The notes under the pieces were generated by a model that saw only the letters and a program-made list of their open reading frames with translations, searched no databases and had not been told where the DNA came from. The translations under genes and the position numbers were made by a program. Below are positions 1 to 8,915 of a DNA stretch of 64,000 nucleotides, one piece after another (the stretch's first letter is position 1; every line of letters begins with the position of its first letter). The DNA is from an uncultured Bacteroidales bacterium (GTDB lineage: Bacteria > Bacteroidota > Bacteroidia > Bacteroidales > Paludibacteraceae): the NCBI GenBank assembly GCA_937891905.1, contig CALATT010000051.1, forward strand, positions 1 to 64,000, given 5' to 3'.

Positions 1-461
1 TTGCTATCGAAGAGGCATCCGAGATGGGTGTTATGCTCGATTATATTGTGCCTAAAGAGGGATCGAATGTATGGTTTGATGGTTGGGTAATTCCTAAGTA
101 TGCCAAGAATACCAAAGCCGCAGCCTACTTCATCAATTATATGTGCCGCGCAGATAATGCACTCGCTAATATGGAGGAGATAGGTTATGTATCATGCGCA
201 GGAGGCAAAGGTGCCGCTTCTACCATCCTCGAAGCGCAATACGATGAGGAAGCATGGCCTAACACAGTGGATGCCACTTATTTCTTTGGTAATGAACCTA
301 TCGAAGTGGATGGTGAATTATTAGATCCACACGCGCTGCACCTCAACCCTGTTTACTACGCCGATAAGAGCACTATTGACCGCTGCGCACTCATGCACGA
401 TGCAGGCGAAGCACAAGAACTGCTACTCGAGATGTGGAATGAAATCAAACTCGCACGATAA
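1..461 (+). CDS. potD: Spermidine/putrescine ABC transporter substrate-binding protein (PotD-like), C-terminal part
   Basis: This is the 3' part of a gene that begins before the window; the frame is open from base 3, and the ATG at 24 is only an internal Met. The segment VPKEGSNVWFDGWVIPK followed by AKN..AA.YFINYMC is the typical C-terminal lobe of PotD/PotF periplasmic polyamine-binding proteins, which hand spermidine or putrescine to the PotBC permease. About 150 residues are visible of roughly 350 to 450 expected. The stop codon TAA shares its last A with the ATG of the next gene (TAATG), so the two are probably co-transcribed and translationally coupled. A different polyamine or cationic ligand cannot be excluded from this fragment. 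The role is known from the family; the coupling is inferred. Confidence 0.85.
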   Translation, partial: AIEEASEMGVMLDYIVPKEGSNVWFDGWVIPKYAKNTKAAAYFINYMCRADNALANMEEIGYVSCAGGKGAASTILEAQYDEEAWPNTVDATYFFGNEPIEVDGELLDPHALHLNPVYYADKSTIDRCALMHDAGEAQELLLEMWNEIKLAR

Positions 462-3391
462 TGAAGAAAATACTGATTATCCTCTTCGCATTCACTTCCT
501 TATCCATCGCTGCCCAGACATCAGAGATGGAAAAGCGCTATAATGCTTTAGCAGAGCGCTTCGAAGGACGCGATAAACAATTACAGAAAGACCTAAAGTC
601 CTATCTACAAGCCTTTCCTTACACCACTTTTGCAGATGAAGTAAACTTCATGCAAGGCGTTATCTATGTGGAGAAAGGACGCTATAAGAATGCGCTGAAA
701 GTGCTGGAGCAGGTTGAACCCAAGGCGCTCAGTCGTCCGCACCAAACCGACTATTCTTTCTATCGCGGATATGCCTATCTGATGATGCAAGAGTACCAAC
801 GCGCATCTATCTATTTCAATCAACTGAGCAAAGCAGAGAACCGCTATACCACACGCGGTACATACTATTATGCTTACTGTATGTATAAAATGCAGAAGTA
901 TGAAAAAGCTTTGCCTGCACTCCAGCGATTAGAGAATAACGAGGAGTACCAAAAGACTATTCCTTATTACCTCGTGCAGATATATTACGCACAAGGTAAC
1001 TATGACGAAGTGGAAACACGCGCCAAAACATTATTACGCGAGCAACCAGAGAGTCTCAACAACTGCGAACTCCATCGCCTCTTGGGTGAGATTTATTTCC
1101 ACAAAGGCGATTACCAGCAGGCTATCAGTCACCTCCAGCACTACCAAGCAGAGACCAAGCGCCAAGGATTGGAACTGCTGCGCAATGATATGTATATGTT
1201 AGGTACTGCCGCCTATAAGATAGGTGAGTACGAACTGGCTGTACAATCGCTCAAGCAGATGAAGCAGCAAGCAGATACCCTCTCAGAGGCTGCATGCCTC
1301 ACTATGGGTAATGCCTATGTGCAACTCAAGCAGTACGAGCAAGCCAAACTATCCTACCAAGCGGCTGCTAACTATGCCATCACACCTGCTGTGACCGAAG
1401 AAGCGGCGTATAACTACACTCTCTGCACCTATCAGTCATCCACTGCCTTGGGTGAATCCGTACGCGCATTCAATGATTTTCTACATCAGTTCCCTAACTC
1501 CAAATACGAGAATAATATCTATCAGTTGCTCACCGACGCGCTGCTGCATAGCAAGAACTACTCCGCTGCTATCTCTGTGCTCGATAGTATTGACCATCCT
1601 ACTCAGAAGATGATAGATACCAAGCAGTATTTGCGCTACCAATTAGGCGCTGACTGCTTCTTGCAGGGCAAGATGAAACCCGCCCTTGAATGGCTCAGCG
1701 CTGTGGTAGCACATGCCAATGAATGTGATACCTACACCGCCGAAGCATATTACCTACAAGCAGAAGCTTACTACCGCTTGCGTGAGTATAAGACCTGTGA
1801 GCAACACCTTCAGAGATTCTTTGCTCACCCCAAAGCACGCCGATCTGAGAACTATACCATCGCACGCTATTTAGAAGGTTACTGCTATTTCTCACAAAAG
1901 AAATACGATAAGGCGCGCGAAGCATTCTCCACATATATAGATGGCACTTTGGCCACCGAACCCACCTACGCAGACGCGCTCAACCGTATAGGTGACTGCT
2001 ATTTCAATAATCGTGATTTCCACCAAGCCGCCACCTATTACACCCAAGTGAGCAATATGGAAGCAGCGTGTGCAGACTATGCACTCTTCCAACGCGGCTA
2101 CGCCGTGGGACTACAGCGTATGTATGACGAGAAAGTGAATGTGATGAAGCGATTAGTGAGTCGCTATCCTAAGTCCGACTACGCGGATGATGGTATGTAT
2201 GAGATTGCTCGTGCGCAGTTGCAGCAAGAAGATGAACGCGCTGCTATCATCACCTATGAGCAGTTGCTCTCCACCTACCCACACTCACCGCTCGCTCGCA
2301 AAGCGGCTATCGAACGCGCCATGCTTTACCGCAATTTAGAGCAGAACGACCAAGCTATCGCTGCCTATCGCAGTACAATAGAGACCTATCCTGGTACCGA
2401 AGAGGCCTATACAGCCCTCGATGCACTGCAGGCACTCTATGTGGCGCAAGGTAATGTGGATGAGTATCTTGCCTTCACTAAGAACTTAGCGAAGATAAAC
2501 ATGACCGTCACCACACAAGAAGACTCGTTGCTCTACGCCGCAGCAGAAATGCAGTATATGCAAGGTGCATACCAAAAGGCTACTATCTCGCTGAGCAATT
2601 ATATATCGCAGTACTGCGCAGGTGGGCGCTATTGCACCTCCGCACGCTATTACTTAGCTGACTCGTATTACCGCTTAGGTAAGACTACCGAGGCACTCGG
2701 GCAATACACCGTATTAGCAGAAATGAGTGCTAATCCATACCAAGAAGAAGCGGCTATGCGCGTGGCTGAGATTTGCTATGACAAAAGCGATTACAGCAGT
2801 GCGCTGGAGGCGTTCTATCGCATGCACGCGCTCGCGTCTAATAATGAGAATGCGGCAATCGCACGATTAGGTATCCTACGCTGCAGTAATCAGTTGGGAC
2901 GCCACCAAGCCACCATCGATATTGCTGATCAGATGTTAGCGGACGCGTCTTTAGACCCAACTATTCAGCAAGAAGCGCGTTACTGTCGTGCCAAAGCGTA
3001 TATACAAGCCAACCAATGGACCAAGGCGCAGAAAGACCTGACTATCTTAGCACAAGAAGTGCGTACGGCACAAGGCGCGGAAGCTAAGTACCTACTGGCA
3101 CAAAGCTATTTTGAAGAAGGATTATTAGATCAGTCCGAAGCTGAGGTGATGTCCTTCACACAGATGAATACACAACAGCAGTACTGGTTAGCTCGCGCAC
3201 TCATCCTGCTCAGTGATATTAACTTAGGTAAAGGTGAACTATTCCAAGCGCGCCAGTACCTCCTCGCGCTGCAAGCCAACTACACCCACCAGGGAGACGA
3301 TATACAAACGATAATCACAAATCGCCTGCAAGCATTGGATGCCCTTGAGCAACCCGCGCCAGCAGAAGAGAACGAAATAGAGGAAGAGTAA
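461..3391 (+). CDS. Large secreted tetratricopeptide-repeat protein
   Basis: A 976-residue protein with a cleavable-looking signal peptide (MKKILIILFAFTSLSIAAQ) and no lipobox Cys, so it should be periplasmic. Nearly the whole length is helical TPR-type repeats with recurring Y..A...F/Y..Y signatures, for example YKNALKVLEQV, YQRASIYFNQL, YDKAREAFSTYI and YDKSDYSSALEAFY. The tail is acidic and Glu-rich. TPR solenoids are scaffolds for protein complexes and show no catalytic motif. The start overlaps the potD stop by one base, and the next gene, an outer-membrane barrel, follows after one base, so the two probably act together at the outer membrane. It resembles in size and layout the TPR envelope proteins of Bacteroidota (BamD-like or PorW/SprE-like), but it is not a lipoprotein and I cannot assign it to either. 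Specific function unknown. Confidence 0.85.
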   Translation: MKKILIILFAFTSLSIAAQTSEMEKRYNALAERFEGRDKQLQKDLKSYLQAFPYTTFADEVNFMQGVIYVEKGRYKNALKVLEQVEPKALSRPHQTDYSFYRGYAYLMMQEYQRASIYFNQLSKAENRYTTRGTYYYAYCMYKMQKYEKALPALQRLENNEEYQKTIPYYLVQIYYAQGNYDEVETRAKTLLREQPESLNNCELHRLLGEIYFHKGDYQQAISHLQHYQAETKRQGLELLRNDMYMLGTAAYKIGEYELAVQSLKQMKQQADTLSEAACLTMGNAYVQLKQYEQAKLSYQAAANYAITPAVTEEAAYNYTLCTYQSSTALGESVRAFNDFLHQFPNSKYENNIYQLLTDALLHSKNYSAAISVLDSIDHPTQKMIDTKQYLRYQLGADCFLQGKMKPALEWLSAVVAHANECDTYTAEAYYLQAEAYYRLREYKTCEQHLQRFFAHPKARRSENYTIARYLEGYCYFSQKKYDKAREAFSTYIDGTLATEPTYADALNRIGDCYFNNRDFHQAATYYTQVSNMEAACADYALFQRGYAVGLQRMYDEKVNVMKRLVSRYPKSDYADDGMYEIARAQLQQEDERAAIITYEQLLSTYPHSPLARKAAIERAMLYRNLEQNDQAIAAYRSTIETYPGTEEAYTALDALQALYVAQGNVDEYLAFTKNLAKINMTVTTQEDSLLYAAAEMQYMQGAYQKATISLSNYISQYCAGGRYCTSARYYLADSYYRLGKTTEALGQYTVLAEMSANPYQEEAAMRVAEICYDKSDYSSALEAFYRMHALASNNENAAIARLGILRCSNQLGRHQATIDIADQMLADASLDPTIQQEARYCRAKAYIQANQWTKAQKDLTILAQEVRTAQGAEAKYLLAQSYFEEGLLDQSEAEVMSFTQMNTQQQYWLARALILLSDINLGKGELFQARQYLLALQANYTHQGDDIQTIITNRLQALDALEQPAPAEENEIEEE

Positions 3392-3392
3392 T

Positions 3393-5252
3393 ATGAAGCA
3401 ATTATTGATTAGTTCATTACTACTATGCGCGCTTACAGTGAGTGCGCAGAATAGCGCCGACACTACACTCAATCGCAATGTGACCGTTGAGCGTGATTTT
3501 CAACCTGTGATACAAGCCGCAGGCAAACTATCCACCAAACCCGAGGTGGTAGAGACCACTGTGGAAGCGGCCAAGGTGGAGTATTCCGATTATACTGCCG
3601 ATGTGCAACCAGGTGCAGAGTTTAATGCATTGCTATCCCAACCTACCCGTTTCAGCGCAGGCGAAGCGTATAATGGTTATTTACGCGGTGCGATTGGTCA
3701 CCCCAATACTTTGTTTGATTTTGAGTACAAACTGGATGATGGCAAGAAGTCCGTTCTCAATGCCTACGCTCATCATGATGGTCAATGGGGATTGAAAGCA
3801 GATAGCAAGAGCGCTCTCGGAATGGATTTTACACATAAGTTCAGTACATGTAATCTCTATTTCGGTTTAGAAGGAACAAACACCTATCTGCATAAATATG
3901 GCCATTTCTACGACTATAACAACATAGGTACTGGTTATAAGAATGGTTACCTGAAGGACTACACCCTCACGGATAAGGATAAAGTGAATCTATGGACAGC
4001 GGAGGCGTATGTGGGTGTTAAATCCAACGCTAAGCAAGAAGTGCAATACAAGGTGCAGACGGGTTATCTCGTTTTTGCTATTCCTGGTCAGGTGAATGAG
4101 CACCAACTGCGCAGCGAACTATCGTTCGACTGGAGCAGCGATGCGCACCATGTGGGTGCTGAAGTATATATACAGAATAACTTCCGCCAACTGACTGGTT
4201 TGGCATCATTAGTCAACACCTATAATAATATCCATAATTTCCGTATTGAACCTTATTATGCGTATAAGAGCAAACGCGTACAACTGCATTTGGGTATTAA
4301 CTTGGATATGAACCTCGGTCGTGGACAGTATTTATCGGGTGTAGAGAACCTCAGTTTTGCTCCATCGCCTCATGTTTATTTGGAGGCACAGATTGCCAAA
4401 CAATGGTTGACCATCTATGCGGATGCAAAAGGAAGTCATGGTATTGGTACGCTCCAGTCGCATATGAATAACCCCTTCCGCTTGATGGAGGCGGGTGTTA
4501 TCTCTGGGCATGTGGCGTCTTACACTCCTATTGATGCGGAAGTAGGATTTCATATCCGTCCGTACCGTGATTTAATGATTGAGATACACGGTGGTTATGC
4601 CCACATGCTCAATCAAACCACGCTGATTGCTGTGACGGATAATACTACCACCTATAGCAGCAGTAAGTTAAATGAATTGATGGCTTTGCATGCAGGTGAT
4701 TTAAGTTACACCTATAGCGATTATAGTCGTGGCAAGATAGGTGGTCAAATCAATTACCACTACAAGGATATTATCCGCATCAATCTACATGGAGATTATT
4801 ATTTCTGGAATGCGCTCAAGCATGAAGATAATTCGTATAATTATAATCAACATTGCCAAGAACTGCACGATTTATTAGATAATAAACACCATACTGTGTA
4901 TGATCGTGCTAATTGGGAGATTGGTTTGCGCATTGACGGCCGTATAGACAAACATTGGTCGCTCTACTCGGATAATTATTTCAGAGGAAGTCGTTTGGCT
5001 TTGGCCACGGATGGTGTGCACAAACTCAAACCTACGATTGAGATGAACCTTGGTGTGCAATATGAGATGTGGGTTGGCAAGCAAGCGAAGATGGTTAATG
5101 AGGACGGAGGCACTACTGTGCGTCCAGAACCTCAGCCTAATTTAACATTATTCTTCGAACTGAATAATTTCATTCACCGCAAGAATGATATTTATTACGG
5201 CTACCAATCGCAGGGTATTAACTTCCGCCTCGGCGCCATTTATAAATTCTAG
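3393..5252 (+). CDS. Outer-membrane beta-barrel protein
   Basis: A 619-residue protein with a signal peptide (MKQLLISSLLLCALTVSAQ), then a short N-terminal segment (VERDFQPVIQAAGKL) often seen in Bacteroidota TonB-dependent-receptor-like proteins of unknown substrate. The rest alternates hydrophobic and polar residues with many aromatic girdle positions, and the protein ends in ...GAIYKF; a terminal Phe is the usual mark of a BAM-assembled barrel. I see no complete plug domain or TonB box, so it is smaller than a SusC. It starts one base after the stop of the TPR gene, and a clear terminator follows about 110 bases downstream, so potD-TPR-barrel looks like the end of one transcript. The barrel assignment is fairly safe; the cargo or partner is unknown. 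Confidence 0.75.
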   Translation: MKQLLISSLLLCALTVSAQNSADTTLNRNVTVERDFQPVIQAAGKLSTKPEVVETTVEAAKVEYSDYTADVQPGAEFNALLSQPTRFSAGEAYNGYLRGAIGHPNTLFDFEYKLDDGKKSVLNAYAHHDGQWGLKADSKSALGMDFTHKFSTCNLYFGLEGTNTYLHKYGHFYDYNNIGTGYKNGYLKDYTLTDKDKVNLWTAEAYVGVKSNAKQEVQYKVQTGYLVFAIPGQVNEHQLRSELSFDWSSDAHHVGAEVYIQNNFRQLTGLASLVNTYNNIHNFRIEPYYAYKSKRVQLHLGINLDMNLGRGQYLSGVENLSFAPSPHVYLEAQIAKQWLTIYADAKGSHGIGTLQSHMNNPFRLMEAGVISGHVASYTPIDAEVGFHIRPYRDLMIEIHGGYAHMLNQTTLIAVTDNTTTYSSSKLNELMALHAGDLSYTYSDYSRGKIGGQINYHYKDIIRINLHGDYYFWNALKHEDNSYNYNQHCQELHDLLDNKHHTVYDRANWEIGLRIDGRIDKHWSLYSDNYFRGSRLALATDGVHKLKPTIEMNLGVQYEMWVGKQAKMVNEDGGTTVRPEPQPNLTLFFELNNFIHRKNDIYYGYQSQGINFRLGAIYKF

Positions 5253-5361
5253 ATTGGTTACACTTCGAATAGCATCCTCCACCGTTCGCATCTCGTTCGC
5301 ATCCTGAACATCACCGAAGGGTGCGTACAGGGTATTTCCCTTATTTCGCATAATAAAATAT

Positions 5362-5396
5362 AAATAGGATAGCCTCGCATGGCTATCCTATTTTTT
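5362..5396 (+). terminator. Intrinsic terminator after the TPR/barrel operon
   Basis: A 13-bp perfect stem (AAATAGGATAGCC with GGCTATCCTATTT), a six-base loop and a run of T on the + strand. It ends the plus-strand operon before the oppositely oriented ATPase gene. The 110 bases between the barrel stop and the hairpin hold no gene that I can support. Confidence 0.85.
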
Positions 5397-5427
5397 GCTC
5401 GTTCGTATTCTACGGTATATTAATCTT

Positions 5428-6690
5428 TCACACCAACCATTTAGTGGCTGGTATTACTTTTATCAGATATCCGTCTATATCTAATTGTTCTTCTTGAGAG
5501 AATGTAATAATTGTTAAATCTCTGCAACTAAATTTGCGTGCTCCTTGTAGAAGCGAAGTGATTTCTCGTTTACGAGTTTTTTCTTCTGTTAGGTCATAGC
5601 ATACTTGGTAGATTGATTCCACTACACCACTTTTAGCGACAAGAAAATCTACCTCAAAGCCGCGCTCACGATAATAAAAGACATCAGAATAGGTTTGGCT
5701 CGCTCTATGCAGAAGTTCTATAAACACAGCATTTTCCAAACGCCACCCCATATTTTGTGTATTAAAGGTATTTGAGCGGAATGACAAGAAAGCCGGATCT
5801 ATAACATACAACTTCTCACCATGCATGCGTTCACGGCTCTTATAAGAAAATTTATGCACAGAGTGCAAAAGAAACGCCTCTTGAAGATAATGACAATATG
5901 TATCTATAGTATGATCAGTTACTCCAAACAATCCACTTAATGTAGAAGCGTTGTACTCTTGTGCAAAATTATCCATCATATAAGTTGCTAAACGCTGTAG
6001 TACTTCTGGATAGCGCACTTTGAATCGTTTTGTAATATCTCTTTTGATAATAGCATCTAACAGCCCCATAACATAGTCATGCTTGTTATTTTCTATTAAC
6101 AACTCAGGAAAACCTCCTTGTATAAGATAATCATTCAAAGCTACTTTTAGGTTTGCTTGTGCTTTAGTTGTTAGGGATGTTAGACTTATTTGTTTATATA
6201 GAACATATTCTTTAAATGAAAAAGGATAGAGCGTGATCTTGTGATGACGACCAGTAAGATGCGTTGTTAACTCGTTTGATAATAATTTAGCATTACTACC
6301 TGTGACAAGTAAGCGTATGTTTTGTCTAAGTAAGCGATTTACGAAGAGAGGCCAACCATCTACATTTTGTATTTCATCTAAAAATAAATAATTGAAATCA
6401 CCATATACGATATATAAAGCTTCCAGTAGATTATTAAGGTCTTCACGCCTTATATTCTCTAAACGCTCATCATCAAAATTAACATAGGCAGCTTTTACTC
6501 CTGCATCATGCAATACTTTTCTACACAGAGTAGATTTTCCACTTCTGCGAACACCTATTACTACTTGCGCTAATTTACTTTGTAAGTCTATTTGAGACTC
6601 TTGTTCCCGGGTACATATTCCCTCAAAAGTCTCTTGTAAAAATTCTTCGCGAAGTTCCGCTACGATTGGCAATAATTCTTGTACGGTCAT
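5428..6690 (-). CDS. AAA-type ATPase with DUF4143 (AAA_14/DUF4143 family)
   Basis: A 420-residue protein. Walker A is visible as GVRRSGKST at about residue 47, with a Walker B-like stretch FLDEIQNVDGW at about 105. The C-terminal half has the DUF4143 pattern (FLLHSVHKFSYKSRER, then ENAVFIELLHR and a restriction-enzyme-like YYRERGFEVDFLV). These proteins are common, often in many copies, in gut Bacteroidota and archaea; their molecular job is not established. The gene stands alone, with its own promoter and tandem repeats upstream, and neighbours of unrelated function on both sides. That is compatible with a mobile or accessory history, but I see no flanking repeats that prove insertion. Confidence 0.85.
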   Translation of the reverse strand: MTVQELLPIVAELREEFLQETFEGICTREQESQIDLQSKLAQVVIGVRRSGKSTLCRKVLHDAGVKAAYVNFDDERLENIRREDLNNLLEALYIVYGDFNYLFLDEIQNVDGWPLFVNRLLRQNIRLLVTGSNAKLLSNELTTHLTGRHHKITLYPFSFKEYVLYKQISLTSLTTKAQANLKVALNDYLIQGGFPELLIENNKHDYVMGLLDAIIKRDITKRFKVRYPEVLQRLATYMMDNFAQEYNASTLSGLFGVTDHTIDTYCHYLQEAFLLHSVHKFSYKSRERMHGEKLYVIDPAFLSFRSNTFNTQNMGWRLENAVFIELLHRASQTYSDVFYYRERGFEVDFLVAKSGVVESIYQVCYDLTEEKTRKREITSLLQGARKFSCRDLTIITFSQEEQLDIDGYLIKVIPATKWLV

Positions 6691-6711
6691 AATGATGAGT
6701 TATTTGGACCG

Positions 6712-6742
6712 CAAAAGTAGTAAAAAATCTCCAAATATCCAA
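6712..6742 (-). promoter_or_regulatory. Bacteroidota-type promoter of the DUF4143 ATPase gene
   Basis: Read on the minus strand, TTG (6742-6740), a 20-base spacer and TACTTTTG (6719-6712) match the TTG / TAnnTTTG consensus of the Bacteroidota primary sigma factor. The predicted start of transcription is about 15 bases before the ATG at 6690, giving a very short leader. The 32-bp repeats lie immediately upstream. Confidence 0.7.
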
Positions 6743-6752
6743 ATATTTTTTG

Positions 6753-6838
6753 CTCAAACTGCGATATTTTGCAGATTTTGCACTCTCAAACTGCGATATT
6801 TTGCAGATTTTGCACTCTCAAACTGCGATATTTTGCAC
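6753..6838. repeat. 32-bp tandem repeat, about 2.7 copies
   Basis: Copies begin at 6753, 6785 and 6817 with an exact 32-base period; the last copy is truncated. The core CTCAAACTGCGATATTTTGC is identical in all three. The array sits between the ATPase promoter and the 3' end of the GH105 gene. Copies are contiguous with no spacers, so this is not a CRISPR. Placement just upstream of the -33 element suggests operators or a slippage-prone regulator; this is inference. Confidence 0.85.
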
Positions 6839-6857
6839 AACAAACCTCACTGCCACC

Positions 6858-8375
6858 CTACTGTAGTGCCACCTTTAGGCAGTTGCATGATAGGTCTCCG
6901 GTGGTTCTTGGTTTGAGATACGCGCGCTCGTATTCTGTTGCCGCGAGAATGAATGCTCCTAATACTTTACCTTCGGTGTAGTCATTTGATTGTTGGGTAT
7001 CTTTCTTACCTTTCTCAGCTAAATAGTACGCAGCAGAACCATCTCGGTCTTCGCTATCTTTATCTGCATTGCTCAAACCTGCTGAGCGACAATTGTGTAC
7101 AAGTCCATATGCATTACCATCTCCAATGGATTTGCGCAAGAACTGTTTTAGAAAACCATGATAGCCTTTTTTAGCAGCTTCTTCATACTTTGCCCTATCC
7201 AAATATCCAAGGCGCATACCCTTGAGTAATGTAGATACGAAGATGGCAGTTGCAGAGGACTCTACATAATTGGTTGTTGAACATCCTTCTGGTTTTACTC
7301 CATTGCCATATTGTAATAACTGACACCAGCAACCTGTAGTTGGGTCTTGGCGTGCCAGTAATCCGTCAGCCACAGCCTCTAATTGGCGTTTCAATTCTGT
7401 ATAATCCGCATCATTCTTACCTGCCTTATCCATTTGCTCTAATATATCCACCAATGCAAAGAAATACCATCCTGCTGCGCGTCCCCAGAACTCTTCGCTT
7501 ACACCATAATGAGAGTTTGTGGCATATGTGCCTTCTTGGTCTGCCCAGATAGATGTTTGATCGCTTGACGGGTCCGCAGAGAAAGCATGATAGAGTAATT
7601 TCTTCTCTTCATCCCATAATCTATTCCAGCACATATCAAACTGCTTACGAATAATCGTCCAATCTCCATCTACGGAACCTGATATATTTTTTCCTTCAGT
7701 TAGCATCATGGCAAGCAATGCTGGTCCCATGTATTGGCCATCTAACCAAAGTTGGTTCTCATATGTATTTTTATGAAACCACCCGCCTGTGTATGTTTCA
7801 TTACCGCAAAAGGCTTGCGATGTTGCAGATGATATAGAGTAATTGCTATTATGAGCAGCCAAACCAGCCAATGCTTTTGTTTTTGCTGTCGCACAATGAT
7901 CTGCTACTGTTGCATTCTCAAACTTAGCGCCTGATTTAGTTAAATCTGCTAATCCGAAATACATCTTACAAGCATTCAAGTCATCTAATGACTTTCCATC
8001 ATGATCTTGATTATAATATGCTTCCGCATATGCCTGAATACTATAAAACCATGGTTTCGCCCAAGTACTATCTTGGTAATAATCAACACATTCTAGTACA
8101 GCTTTTGCTACTAATCCAGGAACATAATCAAAACCTCTTGTAGACTCGGAATCTGCTTTTTCAGTACCATTTTCATCGTACTTTGCAAATCCTGCATTAG
8201 TTGTATTAGCCTTAAAATGATACAAACAACTATTGATAATTAGTCTTGAGTACTTGGCTGTATCGCAGTTGATTACTTCGTCACTGGTGTAATCTACATC
8301 CTGTGCCTTCACAGGCTGGGTGGTGCATGCGGTGATAGCCAAGATGGCTAGTAATAAGATGAGTGGATTTTTCAT
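6858..8375 (-). CDS. Unsaturated rhamnogalacturonyl/uronyl hydrolase, glycoside hydrolase family 105, lipoprotein
   Basis: A 505-residue protein with a lipoprotein signal (ILAITAC, Cys at about 17), so it is probably lipid-anchored. The body is an (alpha/alpha)6-barrel of GH105/GH88 type. ENQLWLDGQYMGPALL carries the family's catalytic Asp (about residue 212), EFWGRAAGWYFFALVDIL is the WxR-GW block, and NYVESSATAIFVSTLLKGMRLGYL is the ETSGTA-like block. Such enzymes remove the 4,5-unsaturated uronic acid left on oligosaccharides by pectate or rhamnogalacturonan lyases. The gene lies downstream of the PL1 mega-protein and the small sorting-tail gene on the same strand, so lyase product and hydrolase substrate fit. 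Choosing between YteR-like (rhamnogalacturonan) and galacturonan substrates is not possible from sequence alone. The last 20 residues look unlike the family core. Confidence 0.88.
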   Translation of the reverse strand: MKNPLILLLAILAITACTTQPVKAQDVDYTSDEVINCDTAKYSRLIINSCLYHFKANTTNAGFAKYDENGTEKADSESTRGFDYVPGLVAKAVLECVDYYQDSTWAKPWFYSIQAYAEAYYNQDHDGKSLDDLNACKMYFGLADLTKSGAKFENATVADHCATAKTKALAGLAAHNSNYSISSATSQAFCGNETYTGGWFHKNTYENQLWLDGQYMGPALLAMMLTEGKNISGSVDGDWTIIRKQFDMCWNRLWDEEKKLLYHAFSADPSSDQTSIWADQEGTYATNSHYGVSEEFWGRAAGWYFFALVDILEQMDKAGKNDADYTELKRQLEAVADGLLARQDPTTGCWCQLLQYGNGVKPEGCSTTNYVESSATAIFVSTLLKGMRLGYLDRAKYEEAAKKGYHGFLKQFLRKSIGDGNAYGLVHNCRSAGLSNADKDSEDRDGSAAYYLAEKGKKDTQQSNDYTEGKVLGAFILAATEYERAYLKPRTTGDLSCNCLKVALQ

Positions 8376-8468
8376 TGATTGATTAGTATTTAGTAATTAA
8401 TTATTCTTTTCTAGATCGGCTAGTTCCCTAATTCCTGTAGGGCTCTGCCCGTCCTGTATATAGTTGGG

Positions 8469-8873
8469 CTAGATTGTAGCACGCTTCCTTCTTATGAGGC
8501 AGAAGGCTGCCGCCATGAGTAGGAGTGGCAGGATAGCGTCACCGAGGGGTTGCTGTTCATCTTTGTCCAATGTTCCTGATCCACCACCTGGAGTACCAGG
8601 CGCCTTATGTGGGCCACTGACTACCTGCTCTGCCATATACGCTCCGGCGCTTACCGAACCATCTGCATTGAGCATAGGTGTGGTGGGATTGGTCCAATCG
8701 TCTGTGGCGTAGGCGCTGGTGGAGGTGAATCCGATGGTTGGAGCCGCAGCTGCGTCCATGCGCTGATTGACACAAGAGGAACTTGTGTATGGCTTATACT
8801 TCACCGCTTGTGCCTGCGTGGTACTGAGTACCAGCAGACAAGCGATGGATAAGATATATACGATATGTTTCAT
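8469..8873 (-). CDS. Small secreted protein with a C-terminal sorting-like tail (PLGD, hydrophobic stretch, RRKR)
   Basis: Taken from the Met at 8873 (an upstream in-frame Met lies at 8897), the product is 134 residues. It has an N-terminal signal peptide (HIVYILSIACLLVLSTTQAQA) followed by a low-complexity Ala/Thr/Ser-rich middle and a Gly/Pro linker (PGTPGGGSG). The C terminus has the three parts of a membrane-proximal processing signal: motif PLGD, about 14 hydrophobic residues (AILPLLLMAAAFCL) and a basic end RRKR. Similar tails occur on small Bacteroidota proteins and are thought to be handled by exosortase-like enzymes; no such enzyme is in the window. The gene sits 42 bases after the mega-protein stop and 93 bases before GH105. 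Function unknown. It could be an adaptor or surface decoration of the pectin block. Confidence 0.7.
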   Translation of the reverse strand: MKHIVYILSIACLLVLSTTQAQAVKYKPYTSSSCVNQRMDAAAAPTIGFTSTSAYATDDWTNPTTPMLNADGSVSAGAYMAEQVVSGPHKAPGTPGGGSGTLDKDEQQPLGDAILPLLLMAAAFCLIRRKRATI

Positions 8874-8915
8874 TGTAGTAATATTGATTGTCTTCATTGT
8901 ATTGTCCTCCCTTTT

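Noticed and set aside
6753..6838. Possible CRISPR array
   Set aside because: Units are contiguous with no variable spacers, and no cas genes are present.
8376..8468. Small competing hairpins (CCCTA/TAGGG and GGGC/GCCC) before GH105 as a possible attenuator
   Set aside because: Stems are only four or five base pairs and there is no T-run, so the structure is too weak to claim.
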